Shown here in pieces: positions 21,881-33,001 of a stretch of 64,000 nt of DNA (position 1 is its first letter; every line of letters starts with the position of its first letter). The notes under the pieces are model-generated. The model did no database searches. It was not told where the DNA came from and was given only the letters and a program-made list of their open reading frames with translations. Source of the DNA: Corythucha ciliata (Eukaryota > Arthropoda > Insecta > Hemiptera > Tingidae); assembly GCA_038030265.1 (NCBI GenBank), contig CM075943.1, forward strand, positions 32,984,001 to 33,048,000. The letters are read 5' to 3'. The translations under genes were made by a program, and so were the position numbers.

Positions 21881-22734
21881 AAAGTGTGTGCGACTCTTTG
21901 AAACATGGAGCTGTTCCATGTATCCTTAAACTAAATACTGTCCTTTATTTATTTATTTATGTAGTTATTGTATGGATATTACACGAGACCAAGTTAATGA
22001 ACTGTGTCTCTTCCACAAGTGACCTGTCAAGCATATTCGAATATAATATGTATTTAGTTATCATCTTAGCCCCAACCCAAACGGACCAACGGAAAGGAAA
22101 CCCAAAGTATTTTCAAGATCCGACTATTGTGGCTGAGAAAGATCAGTGGCGTAGGTAGGAATTTGTCCTAGGGGGGGATCAGATTTAAATCTCGTTGGGG
22201 AGGAGGTAATTTCACATTTTAGCCATCATTCCACCCAGCCTGCACACTCTTAAATCTATCAGATACTTCCTGGCCCCATCATAGCCTTGCCCGAGAACTT
22301 TATTCTCAGTAAATCGTTCCGTTTTGGAATGAGTAGAGTAGAGGCTAGTCTGCTTGTCTCATGAAGTTCACCCGGATGCAGATCGATGAAATCGATGATA
22401 CGAGTGCAAATGCAAACGCACACTTTTACCTAATTTAAGGGACAGTGGTGGCCACTCAATGATGTTGGGAAGGAAACCGCGTGCATTGGTCAATTGAGCA
22501 TAACTCCACGGGACTCATACTTTCGGCTCAAATCGAAATACTATGAAAAAATGACCCTAAAAACCTCTCAGTTGGGCGATTTTTAGAGGGAACGGCTAAA
22601 ATTTAGAAATGGATGAAACCGCGTATCGTGGGGTCGCTCGTAGTCGTGCCCCCTCCCCCCTAATTGATCGAATTTCGCCAGTATTTGGATAGAAGTTATG
22701 ATATGTGGATATGACGAGGGGGTTCAATTCCACT

Positions 22735-23665
22735 ACTATTTTTACAATTTTAGAAGAACCTCTCACCTCATTTCAAGCCTAACCCGGGTCGGACATAGGT
22801 CCGATTTCCAACCGTTTTCGAGATAATCGATATTTTAGTATTTTTAGCCATAACGTTAATTTTATTGGATTCAGCGCTTATAAGTCGAGAACAGTTAAGG
22901 AGCCCCTAGACGGTCAGTCTGATTGATCAAAAGATTGAACAAACAGATTGAAGTGAGCTTCAATCATTTCTTCATTTGTTTGAACAAAACCCTTCCCAGT
23001 ACCATTGTCTCTCGCGGTGTTGTGCTGAGTGCAATGAGTTCAAACCAGGATTTGTCCGTGCTTTTTTTGTTGACTGCGGCTGCACTCCAACTGAAGAGAA
23101 ATAAGACGAGGAAGATGAGGAAAAGTCAGTGGTCATTCAATCTTCTTCAGTCATTGACTCAATCGTAAAACACGCTTCTAGACGGTCAATCATGACTGTC
23201 ACAGTCGATTGATCCACCACGTTTGATCAAAAAACTGATCGTCTAGGGGCTCCTTTACACGTACGTTAAATCTGAGGGCACTACCGAAAAGAGCAGACAT
23301 TTTTCAGATTTAGCGTTCGTGTAACTGTTCTCGACTTATAAGAGCTGAATCCAATAAAATTAACGTTATGGCTAAAAATAATAAAATTTCGATTATCTCG
23401 AAAACGGTTGGAAATCGGACCTATGTTTATATGGACTTTTTTGGTCGATTTTGGACCTAGAAAACCCCCCTGCATTATTGCCGTTGGCTTACCAAACTCC
23501 CTGTATGCATTTTGGTTCCAAATGATAGCCCCAAACTCAGGTTTTTCTCTGAGCATCTCGTTATTAGACACCCTGTATAGGGACTCCTTCTTGGCAACCG
23601 TTACGTCATCCGGGTTAGGCTTGAAATGAGGTGAGAGGTTCTTTTAAAATTGTGATGTTATCGCT
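22735..23665. repeat. foldback element with insertions
   Basis: The outer arms pair AGAACCTCTCACCTCATTTC (22,750s) with GAAATGAGGTGAGAGGTTCT (23,630s), and GGTCCGATTTCCAACCG...TAAGTCGAGAACAG with its inverse at about 23,320-23,430. The right arm carries an extra segment ending GACACCCTG|TA (23,575), a mariner-type end. The loop is filled by a separate MITE (22,898-23,254). Confidence 0.6.
22898..23254. repeat. Harbinger-type MITE with AGGAGCCCCTAGACG ends
   Basis: Ends AGGAGCCCCTAGACGGTCAG and, inverted, AGGAGCCCCTAGACGATCAG. The opposite arm of the surrounding foldback gives the pre-insertion sequence (ACAGTTACACGAACG); compared with it, TTA is duplicated on both sides. Confidence 0.7.
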
Positions 23666-23949
23666 CTCGTGGGCCCATTGACCCCGAGCTCAGTGAACCC
23701 AAATGCAATCTAAGACGGTGAGCATACGATGAGGTTTGTTTACTAAAAAGAGAGGGAAGTTACAGTAAAAAGAGATAGTCGCACATATGTTTTGGGTGGT
23801 CTTCGACTCATGCAAGGTGACTCAACTTTCTATAGGTGCCGCAGATCTTCGGCCATTACTGTCCTTCATCTACGTCACGAGCAGCCCCAAGTGCCTTTCC
23901 ACTGGGCCCAGTACATTATTAATTGTTATCGGTCGCGGTCAGGGGTGTC

Positions 23950-24154
23950 AAATGATATATAAAAGAACTGGATTGCTCATCACTGCCGATAAAGTATGGC
24001 AATCAGAAAGTGCCCAAGTGGATGAGAGGGGTGGAATTCAAAATAATAACCGTGTTGCCATAACTACAAAAAGAGAGGGACAGACTGATTGTTTATCAGA
24101 AGACGACCTGCCCCTCCAGTCCGCTGTGAGCAATCCAGGTTTATTATATCGTTG
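23950..24154. repeat. hAT-type MITE, copy A
   Basis: Perfect 8-bp duplication GGGGTGTC (23,942-23,949 and 24,155-24,162). Ends resemble ATGATATATAAAAGAACTGG and, inverted, CAACGATATAATAAACCTGG. Two other copies are at 35,537-35,764 and 44,906-45,133. Confidence 0.75.
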
Positions 24155-24483
24155 GGGGTGTCAGGTTGGTTGGTTGGCAAACAAAATTGCGACTAAGTTC
24201 AATCATCACTCAATTCTTGTCAAAACAAGAATGAAAGAACACACATGTCAGCCGTAAAACACCGCAATATTGAAAAATCAGCAATAGCTGAACACATGTA
24301 CAGCGGACAATCACACGTCATCAAATTTGAAGATACCAAAATACTGGCCATTGAAAGTTCGTGGAAGAAACGAAAAATTCGAGAAGCCATCGAAATAAAG
24401 AAAAAAGAAAACTTCAACAGAGATGAAGGAATTCATGTACCACATGCCTGGAGGCCACTGATTGCAAACTTGAAAAGAAGATG
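24155..24483 (+). pseudogene. Penelope-like element, GIY-YIG endonuclease C-terminal remnant
   Basis: The frames ILVKTRMKEHT and, after a frameshift, AVKHRNIEKSAIAEHMYSGQ, SHVIKFEDTKILAIESSWKK, RKIREAIEIKKKENFNRDEG, then VPHAWRPLI and a stop at 24,481-24,483 match the end of the GIY-YIG endonuclease domain of Penelope-like retroelements (R..EH...KSALAEH...GH.I.F, R..REAIEI, N.D.G..L...W). The reverse transcriptase and the GIY motif are missing; the hAT MITE abuts the left edge. The 3' region carries a hammerhead motif at 24,597, as known for this class. Confidence 0.7.
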
Positions 24484-24596
24484 ACCAGAAGACATTCTCA
24501 GTTGCCATCAACAACAAATTTTCTAATCAGCAAGAAGAAATTGACACCCCTCCATTCGTCACATGTCTATAATTTAAAATAAAAAAACCCAAAAAA

Positions 24597-24643
24597 GTTC
24601 TCTGACGATGCCTTCAGCACAAGAAGGCGAAAGCTCAGGAAAC
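24597..24643 (+). ncRNA. hammerhead ribozyme motif in Penelope-like 3' region
   Basis: In order: GTTCT (stem I), CTGACGA core, stem II GCCTTC / GAAGGC (6 perfect base pairs), GAAA, a minimal stem III (AGCT), C as cleavage base, then AGGAAAC pairing with the 5' stem I strand (about 4 pairs). Penelope-like elements are known to carry such small type-I hammerheads with a very short stem III, and this one lies about 115 bp after the endonuclease stop codon on the same strand. Confidence 0.7.
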
Positions 24644-24724
24644 GAAGAAGTAGAAGAAGAAAAAAGCCAAAACCCTAAAAATATAACATTTATCAAGTAT
24701 TATGGCTTAAAAACTGATAATATT

Positions 24725-25303
24725 AATAAAGATAATTGTTCACATGAAACATTGAAATCAATCAAGGGTTTTTAAAAACCGAATTTAAAAAAAAATGAGT
24801 GGGGGTTTCATGACGTCATAGCAGTTATAATGAAATGGATGTTGTAGGGAAGAGGGGGGAAGATGTGTTTTCCGAGGACCAATTTTCTTGTTATTTATAA
24901 ACAAAACATTTTAGGGTTCCCTCAAATGCTTCAAAACGACGTCATTGACGTCATTTCCTTTCCCACCGTCCATCCCCACCTGAAGAACCACTACCAGACG
25001 CACCAATCGGGCTGCAACTATCGTTGATATCCTTCTGTCTACGTGCCAATTCACCCGTTATAATTAGTAAATTAATTAAACTGATATTATCCGGACGACG
25101 ATGGAAGGGCATAGCCCAACACGATTCGAGTTTCGAGAAAAAATGGCTCTCGAATCGTGTTGGGCTATGCCCTTCCATCGTCGTCCGGATAATATCAGTT
25201 TAATTAATTTACTAATTAAAATGCCGGCGACAGATTTATTCATTATATCAATCTCACCCGTTATACTTTTCTCTCAAATTGGGCATTCATGCAAGTTCCC
25301 CAT
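24725..25303. repeat. Spy-type MITE, copy 4, truncated and interrupted
   Basis: Homologous to the other Spy-type copies (CACATGAAACATTGAAATCAATCAA..., GGGAAGAGGGGGGAAGATGT..., CATTCATGCAAGTTCCCCAT at the right end). The left tip is missing. A hairpin at 25,060-25,225 interrupts its right part. Confidence 0.55.
25060..25225. repeat. near-perfect hairpin
   Basis: About 70 bp starting TTAGTAAATTAATTAAACTG and continuing through CGGACGACGATGGAAGGGCA is repeated inverted after a loop of about 15 bp. It interrupts Spy copy 4, where the other Spy copies are continuous, so it is an insertion or a local inverted duplication. Confidence 0.7.
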
Positions 25304-25572
25304 TGTTGAATTCACAATACATAATAATGAATTGACTCGATAGTTTTTTTCAATAAATTTCACGTAAATTCGCGAGGCGCTTGGCCATTCGTGAAGGTTT
25401 TGTTGGTACTTCGAGTCCAAAAGGGTATTTTACATTACTTTATTTTTCGAAGTGTAAATACAAAAAAATTAACTGTGCATGTATTGATGAGAGAGAATTT
25501 ACTTCATTAGGTATGTGATTATTTCAAGTTACGTCAATGAGGATAACGCTACGATTTTAATAAAATTTAAAG

Positions 25573-25744
25573 GGGTCCATAGACGTACAATATTATTGCA
25601 CAAACTAATCTGCGCAATTTTTGTTCCTAGATGTTTACAGAAAAAAAAAGAGTTGTACATTATATGCAGCCCATCAATACAACCCACAAACGTTCAATTT
25701 TATTGTACAATCCCTAGTTTGCACAATATTTATTGTACGTGTAA
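25573..25744. repeat. MITE with ACGTACAATATTATTGCACA ends
   Basis: Inverted ends ACGTACAATATTATTGCACA and TTTGCACAATATTTATTGTACGT. The right end is cut by insertion of the next MITE at the TAA at 25,742. Confidence 0.5.
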
Positions 25745-25885
25745 GGCCCCTTTTACACGAGTAAGCTTTTTGATCAAAGTAGCCATTTTGAAAAAAAATC
25801 ACAGATGTTCCCTGCCTCAAATTGTCTGTTTGTGATCAGATTGAACATATTTTTGAAAAAAAAACTTACTCGTGTAAAAGGGGCC
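25745..25885. repeat. MITE, CCCCTTTTACACGAG family, copy 2
   Basis: Ends GGCCCCTTTTACACGAGTAA and, inverted, GGCCCCTTTTACACGAGTAA; TAA on both sides (25,742-25,744 and 25,886-25,888). A relative lies at 14,414-14,553. Confidence 0.75.
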
Positions 25886-25888
25886 TAA

Positions 25889-26510
25889 GGGCCGCGGTTT
25901 TGTGGAAGTAAAAATATGATTAAGCGAGTGGAGTTTCATAGAACGACAAAATCGTTTTTTTTTCTTTCTTTCTTTTTAGCTAGGTACTCAAATGTTTTAA
26001 AAATAATACCAATAAATTGAATCTAAATGGATTGTCAGTAAATTGGTCGATCGATAAATTGATTGATCGAAGAGTGCTGGTTTGGAAGAAAACTGTACCG
26101 ACTCACTGGGAGCTTCTCAAAAAGTCGTGTTCTCTTATACTAATATTTTCTCGGATTATTAAATGGTTTCGCTCATCCATTATTTTTTTGTAATGGTGGG
26201 AATGGAGGCCTGCTCTTAATGAAACTTATTTTTTGACGTTGTTTGCTGTGGAGGGGTGGTGGGGTTTATTCGCTTCTTCTTCAATCTCAGTTCCTCAAAT
26301 TCTTCATTTTTTTACGTTCGGATGTTCGTGAAGAGGAGGAAGGCTGTGAATATAATTTTTTTTTCTTAAATAGCGGGAAATATTTTAGCCCTTTTCTTCA
26401 ATTTCTGTTTACAACCCAATTTTGTCCAATCACGATATGAGAAGCGAAATGCTCGAGTAAAAATCTAGTTTCTGAATCTGAAGCCCTTGGTGTACTAACA
26501 AACTTCTAAT
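25889..26510. other. non-coding stretch without recognised genes
   Basis: T-rich sequence. Frames here have low complexity and no family resemblance. Confidence 0.4.
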
Positions 26511-27613
26511 TTTTAGTGCATTTCATTCAAAAAATGCACTATTGGTCTCGCCCTGATGGTCGCACATATGGGTTGTGATACTTTTTTTTCACGTTTCAGA
26601 ACCCCTAGAACACGAATCCGAGGTCGGTTCGATTTGATATATATATGACCCCTCGCTTGTTAGCACGATCACGGTCGCAATTTTTTACTTAGGACAACCA
26701 AATTTGGTCTAATAATCAATAGCGTGAATATCTCGGACGAGTTCGTGATGCAGATGAATCGGTCCACGGGAACGGTGTGAAAGAGGGGTTTGAATTAGTT
26801 GAAAATTCGCTACCGCACGGCTGTTGCTGCAATTGCCCCCAAAATTGACACGAGTAATGAGAAATGATCGCGCTTTCGTATGAGACCCTTGTGAACCAAA
26901 TCCGTTGATATGGCAGGGGATTTCTCGGCGGAGGGGAGCTATTAAATTAACGCTATGCCTTACTGGACCACCCAATTACCAAAAAATTTCATTGACACTG
27001 AATTTTGAGCCGTCTCTTTTATTTGATTTGCCTACAGCCTAATGATTCTTAAGTAAAAAATCCTGAGGTGGGCCAAAAAAGGAGAAAAAAAAAGAAGAAA
27101 AAAAGTTTCTTCCAGATTCGATCCTAGGCACTCTGTAATGAAGATTGTGTGACATTCCATTTGACCTAATGTAACTGATGTGAAAATGTACGTAATCTGA
27201 AAAAAAGTTTTGTTCCGACAGCAGCCTGTCGGGAAAAGTGCATTTCATTCATGCGACAATCGAGTCAAACCTCATAAGTTAGAACGATATCAATCAATTA
27301 TGAATGAAATTTAGGCCGGGATAAAGATTTTAATTGCAAATAACTCCTCTAAGAAGAGTCCACCTTCCCATATCGTATAGGCAACCAAACCGACTCTGTT
27401 TCATTTTCATCATTTTGTTCCCCCTCAGTTGGTGCCAAAAAAGGGGCCTGCGGTAAAAAGAAACACGATTTTATGATTTTGACTTTCTATACCACGGCCT
27501 AAATTTCATTCATAATTGATTGATATCGTTCTAACTTATGAGGTTTGACTCGATTGTCGCATGAATGAAATGCACTTTTCCCGACAGGCTGCTGTCGGAA
27601 CAAAACTTTTACC
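26511..27613 (+). mobile_element. Helentron/HINE-like element, copy 3
   Basis: Starts TTTTAGTGCATTTCATTC and ends ATGAAATGCACTTTTCCCGA followed by a perfect hairpin (CCGACAG-GCTG-CTGTCGG region) and ACAAAACTTTT. An inverted copy of its last 120 bp lies at 27,199-27,321, so its right part folds back on itself. No coding. Confidence 0.55.
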
Positions 27614-29200
27614 CCTTCAATTCAAGGGCCCACAAGTTTCTTTGGGCTGAAAATTCAAAATGCTGGATAAATCCCCACCTCCCCGCAAACAGGCCCCTCA
27701 CCAACATTCCGGTATCTCCAGTAGTAAGTGAAAAAGTCAGCTCGGACTCGATTTTTTTTTCTCGCGAACACCATGAATACTTCCCTTTCCCCTTCAAGAA
27801 CGTGGGATTAAAAAGTGGAAGTGGCGTTGTACGAAATTAAACAATTTGAATTGCAGAACATTTCTTCCTATAGCATCCAAGAATATAAGCCACCCAATAA
27901 ATAACCCGTCATCGTATACAAAATGGTTGCAAAATGTAGAATAACTGCGGTGTTTTCAATATTCAGCCGCAGCCATTTCTGTCTATCGATCACCCACTAA
28001 AGTGGAATTATTTATGCAATAGAAACGAAAGAAATAATGAAAAAATTACATTGTAATTCTTTATTTTTTATCTTTCAAAATTAAGTCTAGGAGATAACAG
28101 ATTATTACCTGAATGTATTAAGGATACCGAAGATAAGGAGAAGAAGAAGAAAAAATCAACTATAAAAATGTGTTATAATTCGCCCCCTTGCCTTATCCTC
28201 GGTCTCAAGGGTCAATGTGCGTGCCTGCATATCGTGACAGAAGACAGCTCTTAAGAATTCAGGGGGTTGATTTTGTCTGTATGTTTGGGGAATGGTTGGC
28301 AAGGATACGTCAAAATAACGAGAAAAACTTATGCGTACGTGTGCTTGAAAAGTCCAAGGCAAAATATCTGCGGCCCGCTCAAACAATTTAATAGCTTAAT
28401 ATTTTGGGCAGTCCTATTAAGTTCCAAGCGTTGCTATAGCGTTGCAAGACGAATGATTAAAGGTCAAGGTGACTAAACTCTTCTAAAGACGCCACAGATT
28501 GCCCCCTAACCATTGTACTGGAGGAGTGGAGACTGACGTCACTTGAAACCCTTTACTCCCGATTGCTCTACCTAGAGTAGCAAGGCCAGTTAGTTTTGAA
28601 AATGATAGTATGACTGCCCTAATACTTCTGCCCATTAACTTTTACATAATATCGTGCATTAGCGCGAAGGACCTTTGGACTGCGCAAGACGTAGGCCAAG
28701 GACAGTATTAGCCGAAGATCGGCGCCACATGTAGAAAGTTTTATTTACTAATCCTTCACTCTGTGGCCCGAGTTTACGGGTTGTATTTGATTTGGGGAAA
28801 AAGCGAGCGAAACACAATCGAATTGGGGAAAAATGCATAATCGAATTGGGAACAGGCTGGCTAGTGAAAGGCAATCGAATTGGGGAAAACCAAAATTACC
28901 TGATATGTAGGTACGTTCGTTCGTCAACTGAAGGGTTGACTCGTCAATTTCCTGATTCCGCCTATTGTTCTGCAACTTCGTGTTCCTTAATATTATATCG
29001 TTCAGCCACGTCTGACAGGTATTTCATTACATCACCATCTCCTTCATAAGTCTCCCAGCATCCATCCAAGAACTCTAAATTGTCGCGGATCGCTTTTCGT
29101 GGGCGGTTGGTTGTTCCTGTAAGCGGTAGTAATTTGTTGATTAGTTTTTGTAAGTTAGATTTAGTGTTTAATTAATATTAGTTTAGGTACCTAGGATTTA
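27614..29200. other. non-coding stretch without recognised genes
   Basis: No conserved coding. At about 28,813-28,885 a short AATCGAATTGGGGAA motif occurs three times at irregular spacing. Confidence 0.4.
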
Positions 29201-29210
29201 GGTTTAGTGT

Positions 29211-29975
29211 TTAGGTACCTTTTTCAATGCTCTTGATTTTTAGCTCAGATTCAGCCCATATTTCTTGAAGAGCCGAAATGACGATGTGTACAATCGGGTG
29301 TGGTGAATAAAATTGCCGGTTGTAGTCTGAATGGAACCCTTCAGCCACATTTGTCGTTCTGATAGGAGGAGGAGCTGCCCATATCGAAGGGGGGAAGCTG
29401 CAGTCTTCTTCGATATAGTTAGTCAAAATATAATAGGTAAAATTCATCCCCTCGTTATGTGATTCCAACATGAGGGAGGTGAAGGCGTTGTATACTTTGC
29501 CCGGTGGAAGGTACTTCAAAGCAAAACATTTTTTAGTCCATGCCCCAACGTCCGTTTTTTCTTTGTAGTGCTTTAGTAACCGTTTATCCTTCTGGATCCT
29601 TCTGTACCAGGATTGAGCAAGATGAAACGAACAGCCAAAAATGGTAACGGAAGGAAAAATTTCTCTTACTGCGTTGTGGGCTCCTTTCTCAAAATCTAGA
29701 TGAACCACTTTCATCTCTAAATCAGACGAGGTTAATGTTAGACACAAATGCCGCACATTTAGCCAGAACTGTTTGTATACTGCAGTAGTTTTACAGTGTA
29801 AAAAGCCAAGGACTACGGGGATGTTGAAGCCATTAATATTAGCATGTACAGTATAGATCTGAAGAAAAAACTTTGGGGCATCCTTGTATTCCTCACTCCT
29901 CGCATTCCAAATTGAGGGATGAATTTGGACTTCATGAAAGAATAATTCAGTATCGACTTCCAATTCTTCACTCAT
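29211..29975 (-). pseudogene. MULE transposase-domain remnant, 254 codons open
   Basis: The frame carries the core of a MULE (Mutator-like) DDE transposase: VVHLDFEKGAHNAVREIFP (second catalytic Asp at about residue 94), GCSFHLAQ (the conserved C-x-x-H at about 115-118) and RTTNVAEGFH (Glu at about 212). The region before it, KDAPKFFLQIYTVHA, normally follows 'ADGTF' with the first catalytic Asp; here it reads ARSEEY, so that Asp is lost, apparently through a local frameshift. N-terminal DNA-binding and C-terminal parts are absent. About 250 codons without a stop suggest recent decay. A second relic lies at 47,380-48,553. Confidence 0.7.
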
Positions 29976-30032
29976 TTTTTAAAAATAAAAAAAAGAAAAT
30001 ATTTGAAAAAAAAAAGAATAAGAACAACAGCT

Positions 30033-30225
30033 GTCTCACTCCTGCGACGCCGAGCGGCAAGTGACGCCCGACTGCCCGTGTGCACTGCTCCATAGACTTC
30101 TGTGTATTTGTAGGTATCGGAGGGTAAGCGAGCGGTAAAAAAGGGACGCGCGTTCCACAGAAACCGGCGTCAATTCAAGCTTGCCGTCGGGCGTCACTTG
30201 CCGCTCGGCGTCGCAGGAGTGAGAC
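30033..30225. repeat. 193-bp foldback with 40-bp perfect arms
   Basis: GTCTCACTCCTGCGACGCCG... is matched exactly inverted by ...CGGCGTCGCAGGAGTGAGAC. It is GC-rich and unlike its neighbours. The target duplication is not clear. Confidence 0.65.
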
Positions 30226-30234
30226 GAACATTAA

Positions 30235-30602
30235 GGGGGGGGGGGTTTCAGGCGGGTTTCCTCGACCCCTTCCCAGTCACCCCTCGCCTAAACTTCGCAC
30301 ATAAATTTTGGCTCCATTTCTGTATCAATATTCGATTTCAAAGGCTAATTTTAATCTTCAGGAAGTTCTACAGTGACGTTAGATCTTGCTTTTCCAAATT
30401 TCATCCCTGAAATTACCTTAGAACACATTCAAATTCTAAAGTGCTTTGGGGTTATTTTAGGGATAACATTTGAAAAACCAAGATCAAAATTAGACTCTGA
30501 AATCGAATATTTGTGCAGAAATGGATGCCGAATTTATGTGCGAAGTTTAGACGAGGTGACTGGGAAGGGGTCGAGGAAACCCGCCTGAAACCCCCCCCCC
30601 CC
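30235..30602. repeat. piggyBac-type MITE, 368 bp
   Basis: TTAA at both ends (30,231-30,234 and 30,603-30,606). The tips are G runs followed by TTTCAGGCGGGTTTCCTCGA; arms of about 160 bp match inverted with a modest number of differences. Same target type as 18,638-18,997 but a different family. Confidence 0.75.
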
Positions 30603-31490
30603 TTAAAGGCTTAGTGCCGTTTTATTCACATTACTTAAAGAAAGCGACGGGCTAGTCGAATCTTTCTTTCCTTCCACTCCTACTGCACCTAACCCCCTCC
30701 TCATTCTTCCCTTTGCTAATTTATCCACCGGTCTGGTCACTTGACCACTATTATATCGTTACCCTCAGTTATATGTATTCTCTGAAGTTGATGGAGATAG
30801 ATTATCTTCACGGAATTCGAGGGTTTAGGATTAAAGAGAGTTAACTACAAAATTATCGTTTTTGAGTTAAGGGCATTTCTGATAGCTTATAACGTGTTCA
30901 TTTTTCAGCTTATATCGCGCTTTATTTTTTTGTTTCATGAAGTATACTTTTGTGTGGCGACTTGACTCATCTGTATGAAAGTGACAAAATAGTGACGGTC
31001 TCCGTTGGATGGTACTCTCATAGGACCAACAACATCTGAACGAATAATCTCTAATAAGTCGACATTTTTTGGAAATTTTCGGGAAGGAAAGGGTAAAGTT
31101 GTCATCTTTCCTTTTATACAAATGTCGCATTTATTTAATTTTTCGGATGGATTGAATTTTAAGCCTACTATTTTTAGATTTTTTTGAGCAGTTTTCAAAT
31201 TTTATTCGTTCATGTGGCCCAATTTTCGGTGCCATGTTTCTATTTCTGATGGCTTTTGAGTTTCCACGTGACAACATATTTGAGTATATTTGACAGTTTG
31301 GACATAGCATAAGCCGTTGGTTCGAGTCGCACGGAGAACAGAACGGCTTCTTGTCGTAAATTTTGCCTGAATGTTTGGTGAATGTGACTTTGAACCCTTC
31401 GTCCATTATTTTTCCCACTGATAAGAGGTTGGAAGTCAGTTGTGGAACAAATAATGTGTCGGTTAGGTTGACAGTGTGATTGTCTTCAAA

Positions 31491-31940
31491 TGGGGAACAT
31501 GCACATTTTTCAAAAATTGGTGTTTCTTAACGAGGGCACTTCCACAAGCCTATTGTTCACATTAAAATTTGAAAATTTGAAATCAATCAAGAAGCTTTTT
31601 CAGCGAATTTTTAAAAATTTTGACTGGGAGTTCGATTGCGTCAAAGCTTATTTATTGAAATGGATGATGCGGGGAAGACGTTTAGACGCGTTTACTGGAG
31701 GGAAATTTTTCATGTCATTTGTAAACAAACAATTTTTGAGTTCCCTCAAATGCTTCACAAGTAAGGATTTACGTCATTTCCCCTCGCATCATCTATCCCC
31801 CCCTGAAGAACTTTGAACCTTTTTTAAAAATCTTAAAACGCACCAATCGGGTTGCAACTTCTGTTGTTATTCTTCAGTTCACGGATCAAATCACCGGTAT
31901 ATGCATTTCTTCCCAATCTGAGATTCATGCAAGTTCCCCA
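31491..31940. repeat. Spy-type MITE, copy 2, inside copia
   Basis: Ends TGGGGAACATGCACATTTTT and, inverted, TGGGGAACTTGCATGAATCT. The flanks are AAA on the left and TTT on the right. Removing the element restores an unbroken copia frame (GQVTVK | FEDNHTVNLTD), showing insertion exactly between AAA and TTT with no target duplication, the signature reported for Spy elements. Confidence 0.8.
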
Positions 31941-32647
31941 TTTAACGGTCACCTGACCTTATCCAACGATCGAGTCTGTTTGCTGCTAAATTTAACGAAC
32001 CCTCATGTGATTTATTGATGTGGGAAAAAAGAAATTCGTCAGAGCACGGGTTGTGAGAGGTGCTTCCTGATTCCAAGCACCATGATGTGGTTTGAGATTT
32101 GAACGAAGTAATGGAGTGTCTCTTCAATTTTGAAAGTAGAATTTGTGGAGTTTTTGTTTTTTCTATACACTGCTCAGTGGTGTGATCGTTGTGAAAACAA
32201 AGTTTGCTCTTTAACTTTGACGGTGCATTTTGAAATTTTGGCTTATAAAATTTCTTTCGTCGAGGAATTGAATTATAAAACGCATTTTCATTGGAAGGAT
32301 CGTCTTTTTCACGAGCTTCTGACTCTTCTAAAATTTTGATTTTGGGCTCTTCGGGTTTTGGTAGAGTGTCGCGGGTTTCTATTGCAACACGGAAGTTTTC
32401 GAAGCAGGGAGGAAGACTGTAGAGCATCATTATGCTCAAGAGATCAGGATTTATTTCTATCCCCATGTCGCCTAATTTGTCATCGACATCCATGAATTTG
32501 TTTAAATGGTCTCCGGTCGTGTCGGTTTCCTTCATTTTATGAAGGACAAGGCGTTTTAATAAATTAACTATGCGAGCAGGCCCGTAACTTTGATATTCCC
32601 TTTAGGGTATCCCAGAGATTTTTTGATGTAACGCAATGCTTAACTTG

Positions 32648-32807
32648 TTTTAATTCACTAGTGGTGAATTTCACCACCGGGAGTTAGGTGGGAGTTACCA
32701 AACTCCAACATTGTTTACATAAATTGTGACGCATTTTTTTCGTTAATTCTGAGTTAACGTAACTCAAACCTTGACTCTCGATGGTGAAATCCACCATCGG
32801 TGAAATA
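32648..32807. repeat. MITE interrupting copia gag
   Basis: Ends GTGGTGAATTTCACCACCGG and, inverted, ATGGTGGATTTCACCATCGA. The gag frame breaks exactly here between LLLIISP and SELKQVK. Related to the element at 13,500-13,637. Confidence 0.6.
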
Positions 32808-33001
32808 ATTAACAGTAAGTCTGACCTTGCGTTTAAGTCGTCATTTTGCCATCGTGTTCTTTCTTCTTCATTTGGGTTGCCAGGGTTAGGAATAAGGTTT
32901 TCTCCGGTGATGTGACCCCAGAGCCCGTTCTTGATAAGGATGGCTTGAATCGCCCATGTATCGTAGTTGTCCTTGTAGGGATCAATGAGGAAGGTGCACA
33001 T

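Larger units (their letters stand above)
30870..33001 (-). pseudogene. copia (Ty1/copia) gag-protease-integrase remnant
   Basis: On the minus strand: gag from MCTFLIDPYKDNYDTWAIQA (33,001) through SDLLLIISP, then KQVKHCVTSKNLWDTLKG, LLSIMMLYSLPPCFENFRVA; zinc-knuckle remnant KLCFHNDHTTEQC; protease-like WCLESGSTSHNPCS (the D of the usual DSG is E); HTVNLTDTLFVPQLTSNLLS; integrase-start KCDICIKGKMT...IRSDVVGPMRVPS and a frameshifted RHTKVYFMKQKNK. Several frameshifts and stops; reverse transcriptase and 3' LTR are missing. Two MITEs interrupt it (31,491-31,940 and 32,648-32,807). Confidence 0.8.
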
